Part shown: one piece after another, positions 58,542 through 64,000 of the stretch | Position numbering within the stretch: position 1 is the stretch's first letter | Layout of the letters: every line of letters begins with the position of its first letter | Source of the DNA: Mortierella alpina | Lineage: Eukaryota; Mortierellomycota; Mortierellomycetes; Mortierellales; Mortierellaceae | DNA: 64,000 bases | Assembly (NCBI GenBank): GCA_029449245.1 | Contig: JANATF010000001.1 | Location: 3,286,001 to 3,350,000 of the forward strand | Direction of reading: 5' to 3' | Made by a program: the position numbers and the translations under genes | Notes under the pieces: generated by a model | What the model was told of the DNA's origin: nothing | The model's input: only the letters and a program-made list of their open reading frames with translations | Database searches by the model: none

Positions 58542-61411
58542 ATGCTTCGCGCACTTTCTACAAAATCCGCATGTCGCCTAGTGCGTCAAGCAGGAGGTAA
58601 ACAACCTGTCTTGTTGCTGGAAACCTTTCATAACTGGGCGCTGGCAGAGAATTGGCCAAAAGCTCCAGTCAACTACCAATTAGCTCGGAATTCAGGACAT
58701 CTCGGAAACTCTTGCACCAAGGAGATTGAACTAGGACCTCTTAGGATCATCATAACTGGCGACTCGCACGCGAATCTGGGAGTCCATCTCAAAGAGAGCG
58801 ATAGGATTTTCGGAGATGGATTGTACCATAACAGAGCTCAGCTTGGCGGCGCTCTCGGATTATATGTCCGAGCTTGGGCAGCGCTTCGAGTTTAGCCCGT
58901 AAAGACTCTCTTCGCCGCCTTTTCCAACCCACAGGCGTATTTATTCATGGAGAACACGCACCTTCTACAAAAGGGCGATTGTAAATAGGTACAACATGAA
59001 CTGAGAGTAGCACAGACTAACAAAGTCATTCTGGTGTCGACTCAAACTAGGTCCTCGCCACTTTCGCACATCTGCCATCGCCAAGAATGAAGTCGAGGTC
59101 TTCGTGGACGGAAAGGCTGTCAAGGTCGAGGCTGGATCGGCCGTCATTCAGGCATGCGAGAAAGCTGGCGTACACATCCCTCGTTTTTGCTATCACGAGC
59201 GCCTGTCGGTTGCCGGAAACTGCAGAATGTGTCTTGTCGAGGTCGAAAAGTCGCCCAAGCCTGTGGCTTCCTGTGCCTTCCCCGTCATGCCCGGAATGAA
59301 GATCAAAACTGACTCAATGTTGGTCAAAAAGGCCCGTGAGGGTGTCATGGAGTTCCTTTTGGCTAACCACCCTTTGGACTGTCCTATCTGCGACCAGGGA
59401 GGTGAGTGTGATCTTCAGGATCAGTCTGTGCGCTATGGTTCGGACCGCGGTCGCTTCTCAGAGGTTGTTGGCAAGCGTGCTGTCGAGGACAAGGACCTCG
59501 GACCGTTGATCAAGACTACCATGACCCGTTGCATTCACTGCACCCGCTGCGTTCGCTTCGCCAACGAGGTCGCTGGCTTCCAGGATCTCGGTACCTCTGG
59601 ACGTGGAAATGACATGCAGATCGGAACTTATATCGAAAAGACCATGAACTCTGAGGTAATGTACCATGCCGTTTGATAACGGGTTGTGTGAACGATCACC
59701 GCAATTAGTAATACCTATTGCACATCGGCATGCTATTAACGAAACATATACAATACAACGGAACACTCGGGCGATTTTTATCACAGCTGTCTGGGAACCT
59801 GGCTGATGTCTGCCCTGTTGGTGCTCTTCTCTCCAAGCCATATACCTTCAATGCCCGTCCTTGGGAGCTCAAGAACACTGAGACGATTGACGTTCTGGAT
59901 GCCCTCGGCTCTAACATCCGTGTCGACTCCCGCGGTGTCGAAGTCATGCGCATTCTCCCCCGCTTGAACGAGGATATCAACGAGGAATGGATTTCGGACA
60001 GAACTCGCTCAGCCTATGATGGACTCAAGACTCAGCGCTTGACCACCCCTATGATCCGCAAAGGCGACACTTTTGTCAGCGTCAACTGGGCTGATGCACT
60101 TCAGAAGGTTGCCTCGGAGATGAAGGCAGCTGGACCAGGAATTAAAGCCATTGCTGGACAATTGGCTGATGCCGAAACTCTAGTCTCGCTCAAGGATCTC
60201 GTCAATGCACTCGGATCAGAAAATGTCACAGTTGATAACCGTCGCCAGGGCGCACCCGCACATGGCGCTGATTTCCGCTCCAACTACCTGATGAACTCGA
60301 CCATTGCTGGAATCGAGCAGGCCGATGCCCTCCTTTTGATCGGCACCAACCCTCGCCACGAGGCAGCAGTCATGAACGCTCGCATCCGCAAGTCATTTGT
60401 GTACAACGGTCTTAACGTTGGACTGATTGGTGCTCCCGTCGACCTGACCTATGACTATGATCACATCGGTTCTGACACCTCATCTTTGGAAGCCCTTGTT
60501 TCTGGCAAGCACGCATTCTCTGCTCAACTTGCTGCCGCCAAGAACCCCATGATTATCGTCGGAAGCGGTGTGAATGATCTACCCGACAGCGAATATGTCT
60601 TCTCGGCCGTCTCCAGGATTGTCAATCAGCACAAGGACAAGTTCTTCCAGGAGAACTGGAACGGTTACAACGTGCTTCAGCGTGTAAGCGTCATGTCTCG
60701 TTATTAGCGTTGTGATGATGGTTGCTGTTAACGCGCTGCGTGCTTAATCGCCCATTCCTTATTTTCATTCTGCTTCATTAGGCTGCAAGCAGAGGCGCTG
60801 CTTATGATATTGGATTTGTACCTCAGACAAAGGAGTCTGGAAAAGCCTCGTTTGTCTACCTATTGGAAGCTGACGAGATTTCAGCAAGTGATATTCCCAA
60901 GGACGCGTTCGTTGTCTACCAGGGTCATCACGGTGATATTGGGGCGCAGTACGCAGACGTGATCCTGCCCGGAGCAACCTACACTGAGAAGAGTGCCACG
61001 TACGTCAACACAGAAGGTCGCACACAGATGACGCGCGCCGCAGTACCGCCACCAGGTGCTTCTCGCGAGGACTGGAAGATCATTCGTGCTCTTTCTGAGG
61101 TTGCGGGAGCCACTCTGCCATACGATGATGTTCACGCCGTCCGCGACCGTTTGCGCGACATTGCCCCTCACTTTGCACACTATAATGTTGTCGAGCCCAG
61201 CTCAGTAGCCGTTGCTTCCCTGGGTATTTCTACCCTGAACAAGAGTGGAGTCAAGTCTGCAAAGACACACCTCACACCTGTAATCTCTGATTACTACATG
61301 ACCGACTCTATCACTAGAGCCTCCTCAACGATGGCCAAGTGCTCGGCTGCGTTTTCTAAGGGCACTCATCGCCCAGACGAGTCCGAGTTCAAGATTGAGG
61401 CACAAGCTTAA
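58542..61411 (+). CDS. NDUFS1: NADH:ubiquinone oxidoreductase 75-kDa subunit (complex I)
   Basis: Exons 58542-58596, 59051-59655, 59787-60683 and 60782-61411 (2187 nt, 728 aa). The subunit holds three iron-sulphur clusters of the electron-input module of mitochondrial complex I. Exon 1 is a presequence, [18 protein letters not shown], and [12 protein letters not shown] at the start of exon 2 looks like its cleavage region. Cluster ligands are visible: [20 protein letters not shown] with a later C (2Fe-2S), [19 protein letters not shown] and [12 protein letters not shown] with CPVGAL (4Fe-4S). The molybdopterin-oxidoreductase-like C-terminal half follows ([40 protein letters not shown]). Length equals the family norm of about 727. 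Intron 1 is 454 bases, the longest here. Very secure. Confidence 0.97.
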
Positions 61412-61439
61412 GCACAGGGCACAGTGAACTGGGAGGATT

Positions 61440-61510
61440 ACGCACACATACACATATACACACACACTCGCACATACATATACACATGCACATACACACA
61501 CACAACATGC
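61440..61510. repeat. (CA)-rich microsatellite with CACATA units
   Basis: Irregular CACACA/CACATA repeat just after the complex I gene's stop codon, probably in its 3' UTR. Confidence 0.8.
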
Positions 61511-62716
61511 ACCAATATGTCGGCATAGATTCTTGCTATTACTGTACCATCTATAGCAGTTGGTCAACCGATGATGTCGCAGAGAAATTGAGGGTCATGC
61601 TCTGTATATCAGCCGATTCGTTGTTGCCGCGTCATAGTTCCTTGCAGCTCAACGGATACTTCAGTGTGCATTTTCAGGGCGAAGTGTCGCTGTATTCCAA
61701 CTAAAAAAAGGCGAAGGGGGGCGAGTGCGGTTCAGAAAGGGCGAAGGGGGACACATGTTCGACAGTCGAGGTAACTGCGCGTCGCACACATCAGACACAG
61801 AAGTGCTGTGTTCGACTTCTGTAGAGAAATGACTGGGAATGAACAAAGGCGAGTGGGATAGACTGGGCTGAGGTAGGTTTTTTTTATCGCACTGTGCCCT
61901 CTTTCCATGCAGATTGCCCTGAACGTACCCTGAGGGTTGGCAATTATGGTTCATCTTGTACTCTTTTGTTCCGAGGAGAAATTCTCAAGAACTTTGACCT
62001 GCAGCAGCTCTTCTTGTAGATCGAAGAATGCTCAAGGAGAGCAATTGAGGTCATGGCCCGGCCTGGGCATCTGTGTGGTGGACAGGATCAAGAGGGACAC
62101 GGCTGGGAGCAAACAGACGATGAAAAAAATAGTGTTTGGCTGTTGCGGGAGACCTTTTTGGTGCCTGTCAACATGGTCTAATGCAGCGCGGTTGGTGTGT
62201 CGGTGTTTGTTTTCTTCTGCGAACAATTTTTTTTTCTTTACGCTCTCATTCCTGCCAGGAAGACAGTGCGAAGAGATAATTCATGGAGCAAAAGATCTTC
62301 AACACTCTGTCGCGATGTCCAGTGGAGTTGTTGTAGAAAGAGTCCTTTGCACTCTTGCTCTGGGCATTCATGTCCGCGAACCTTTTGTAGGAAAGTCATG
62401 GTAGGTCCTCATCCGAGACTCCTTCGTTCCTCTTTTCCCTCGGCACGGCGGCGCTTTGCTAATCGCTCCTTGTCCACCCTAAAAGTCAGTCAAGACAGTC
62501 TACTGCTCCTCCTTCTCCGCGTCCCTACGCTTGTTCATGGAAAGAATGGGGCGAAGGTGCCCAGGCATCCGGTGGTCATTGAATCCCATCTACTATTGCA
62601 TACTCTTTTTTCGACCGTAAACTAACCGCATGAAAGAATGAAAAGATGCGATCGTAACACACAGGCGCACAAACACGGACAGCAAAAAACAAATGGTATC
62701 ACGCAAGGGATACACC

Positions 62717-62724
62717 TATAAAAG
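62717..62724 (+). promoter_or_regulatory. TATA box of the last gene
   Basis: TATAAAAG about 217 bases before the ATG at 62934, followed by a C/T-rich tract. Confidence 0.5.
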
Positions 62725-62933
62725 TGGCCACACCGCCTCACTTTCCGATCCCTCCTCTCCTTCTCTCTCCTCTTTTCTTCCTTTTTTTAGTACTCTCAAC
62801 TATCCTCCTCCCGTTCAATACAATCCCTATACTTACAACCAGCACCCATCACCCAGCTCCCCAGATTTACAGCACACCTCGCACTCATATCGCCCCTTGT
62901 ACACTCAGACACATCCACATACATACGCACACC

Positions 62934-63800
62934 ATGGTAGCAGTACGCGACGTCGTATTCGCCATCACCTCCGCGGCAGGGCTCCTTGGACTGGTATGTG
63001 ATTTTTCCAGGGCGGGCGATAAAGGAGGGCGAGAGCTCTCGCTTATGGTATGCGAACTGATCAAGAAACTCAACGATTCTTTTCTCTTTATCGCATACTA
63101 GTTTGCCAGCTTTGTGGGCGTCAAGGTCGATAACCCTCCACCCCAGCACATCTCACCGATCACCGGATTCCCAACATGGCACCAAGAATACAAAAGTAAG
63201 TTTCCGGAGGCGCTGGTGGCGAGGCTGAAAGGAATGCTCATAACATTTGTTGTGATTTTATTAAGCAGACTGCGCCCATAAGAATGATCGGACTTGAGAA
63301 GCCCTGCCCCGCCTCGTATGATTAACGTTTCTGTGCTTACGTCTACTCTTATCTCTTTTTTTTCTCGTGGCGCTCCTCCTTAGATGAAGTGAAGGAGATC
63401 ACCGTTTCCTTCACGATGCTGGCACTGATCTTCAGTCTCGCTGCCGCATATGCAGGCCATCGCGCCACGCGTTCGCCTTCTCGATCGCTCACAGGATTTG
63501 TCACGCCCTCAACCGGCAACGAGGAGTCTTCAACACAGATCAATGAGTTCCTTCAGTGGTACATTGATGCCACGTTAGTTGCAGTTGTGGGCTATCTTCT
63601 CTTTGATGTCGGAAAGCTCTGGGCTGTGGTCGGCGCAATGCACAACCTACTCGAGGTCGGACTGTTGATCATCCTCCACTCTGGTGGACGGGTCAGTAGC
63701 ATGTCGTTCGGCTTGTACATGTTTGCCTACGTGTGTGCCGTCATCCTGCTGAGCGTCTATCTGCAGTGGCCGTTGGATGCTATCTTTTTCAGGTGGCAAG
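62934..63800 (+). CDS. Unknown multi-pass membrane protein (3' end cut by window)
   Basis: Exons 62934-62993, 63102-63195 and 63384-63800 are in phase and code for at least 190 aa. The third exon ends at a donor GTAAGA, and the next exon would lie beyond the window; without that splice the frame stops at 63850. Membrane segments: VVFAITSAAGLLGLFASFVG spanning exon junction 1/2, ITVSFTMLALIFSLAAAYAG, IDATLVAVVGYLLFDVGKL, NLLEVGLLIILHSGG and LYMFAYVCAVILLSVYLQW. The loop between helices 2 and 3 is Ser/Thr-rich. I do not recognise the family; several helices with few charged residues could suggest a small receptor or transport-like protein, but no motif supports a function. Confidence 0.65.
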
Positions 63801-64000
63801 GTAAGAAACATATACATTATCGGCTCGTATGGCCCATGAGACTTCTGTGATGTATCTATTGCATGGGTTGTGAGTGCAAGGGCGGACAAAGGGGAATTTT
63901 AACTGAAGAGACACGGAGAGAAGAAGCCTCGGGTAAAAGGGGTGTGAGGACATCTTGGACATGCGGCACTGAAATAGTCCCTGCCGGCTCACTCTGTGTC
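63801..64000. other. Probable intron of the last gene, truncated
   Basis: Begins with the donor GTAAGA at 63801. No acceptor with a clear following exon is recognised before the window ends. Confidence 0.4.

Larger units (their letters stand above)
61412..62933. other. Intergenic region (1.5 kb)
   Basis: Starts with a CA-rich microsatellite (about 61440-61510). The remainder has only short frames without family resemblance. A TATA box at 62717 and C/T-rich sequence after it form the promoter of the last gene. Confidence 0.5.

Noticed and set aside
58542-58895. 117-codon unspliced frame at the start of the complex I gene
   Set aside because: Only the first 18 codons are exon; the rest is a 454-base intron shown by the in-phase join to PRHFRTSA at 59051.

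Overview
This is a nuclear segment of a filamentous fungus. Nearly every gene is cut by several short introns (mostly about 60-150 bases, GT..AG, phase-consistent), coding and non-coding DNA alternate every 1-4 kb on both strands, and the products are eukaryotic (HECT and Doa10 ubiquitin ligases, proteasome alpha2, complex I 75-kDa subunit, U3 snoRNP WD40 protein, DNA polymerase delta small subunit). An intact Fanzor gene, secreted Cys-rich tandem-repeat proteins and an AA11-like oxygenase together suggest an early-diverging fungus, most likely Mucoromycota/Mortierellomycotina. This placement is an inference from gene content only. I saw no bacterial-style operons, CRISPR, rRNA or tRNA.

Layout: 1-1144 (+) 3' part of a secreted AA11-like LPMO; 1366-7212 (-) Doa10/MARCH6 membrane ubiquitin ligase in 11 exons; 7906-8190 (-) CsbD-like stress protein; 8835-10908 (+) acyl-CoA carboxyltransferase; 11678-13187 (+) mitochondrial dicarboxylate carrier; 13582-14457 (-) secreted, probably wall- or membrane-anchored Cys-rich protein; 14962-15984 (+) proteasome alpha2; 16202-18051 (-) mitochondrial acetoacetyl-CoA thiolase; 18130-18860 about three diverged copies of a ~290-base repeat; 19270-21039 (+) unknown protein; 21926-25937 (+) a fused XPG/FEN1-like nuclease and Fanzor (eukaryotic TnpB) protein; 26869-30930 (+) HECT ubiquitin ligase; 31557-32014 and 32410-32960 (+) tandem secreted Opy2-like Cys-rich proteins; 33391-34980 (-) tau/MAP-like protein; 34981-38149 gene-poor; 38150-41377 (+) Pcl/Pho80-type cyclin; 42089-47147 (-) seven-transmembrane RGS receptor; 47148-49389 gene-poor; 49390-50237 (+) DNA polymerase delta subunit 4; 50433-52453 (-) cytochrome P450; 53057-54985 (-) NAD-isocitrate dehydrogenase catalytic subunit; 56016-58143 (+) Rrp9; 58542-61411 (+) complex I 75-kDa subunit; 62934-end (+) unknown membrane protein cut by the window edge.

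The genes do not form one functional cluster. A loose theme is mitochondrial carbon and energy metabolism (thiolase, dicarboxylate carrier, isocitrate dehydrogenase, complex I) and protein turnover (Doa10, HECT, proteasome), as expected of ordinary chromosomal housekeeping DNA. The outstanding element is the XPG-Fanzor gene: all seven acidic residues of a FEN1-type nuclease site and the recognisable RuvC/zinc-ribbon core of a Fanzor lie in one uninterrupted, spliced 1219-codon frame. Hairpins just downstream could belong to its guide RNA or mRNA end. The second most interesting locus is a fungal protein with tau-type microtubule-binding repeats.

Exon coordinates were worked out by eye from splice signals, reading phase and family similarity. 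For each full-length model the summed exon length is a multiple of three, but single-base errors are possible and no transcript evidence was available.
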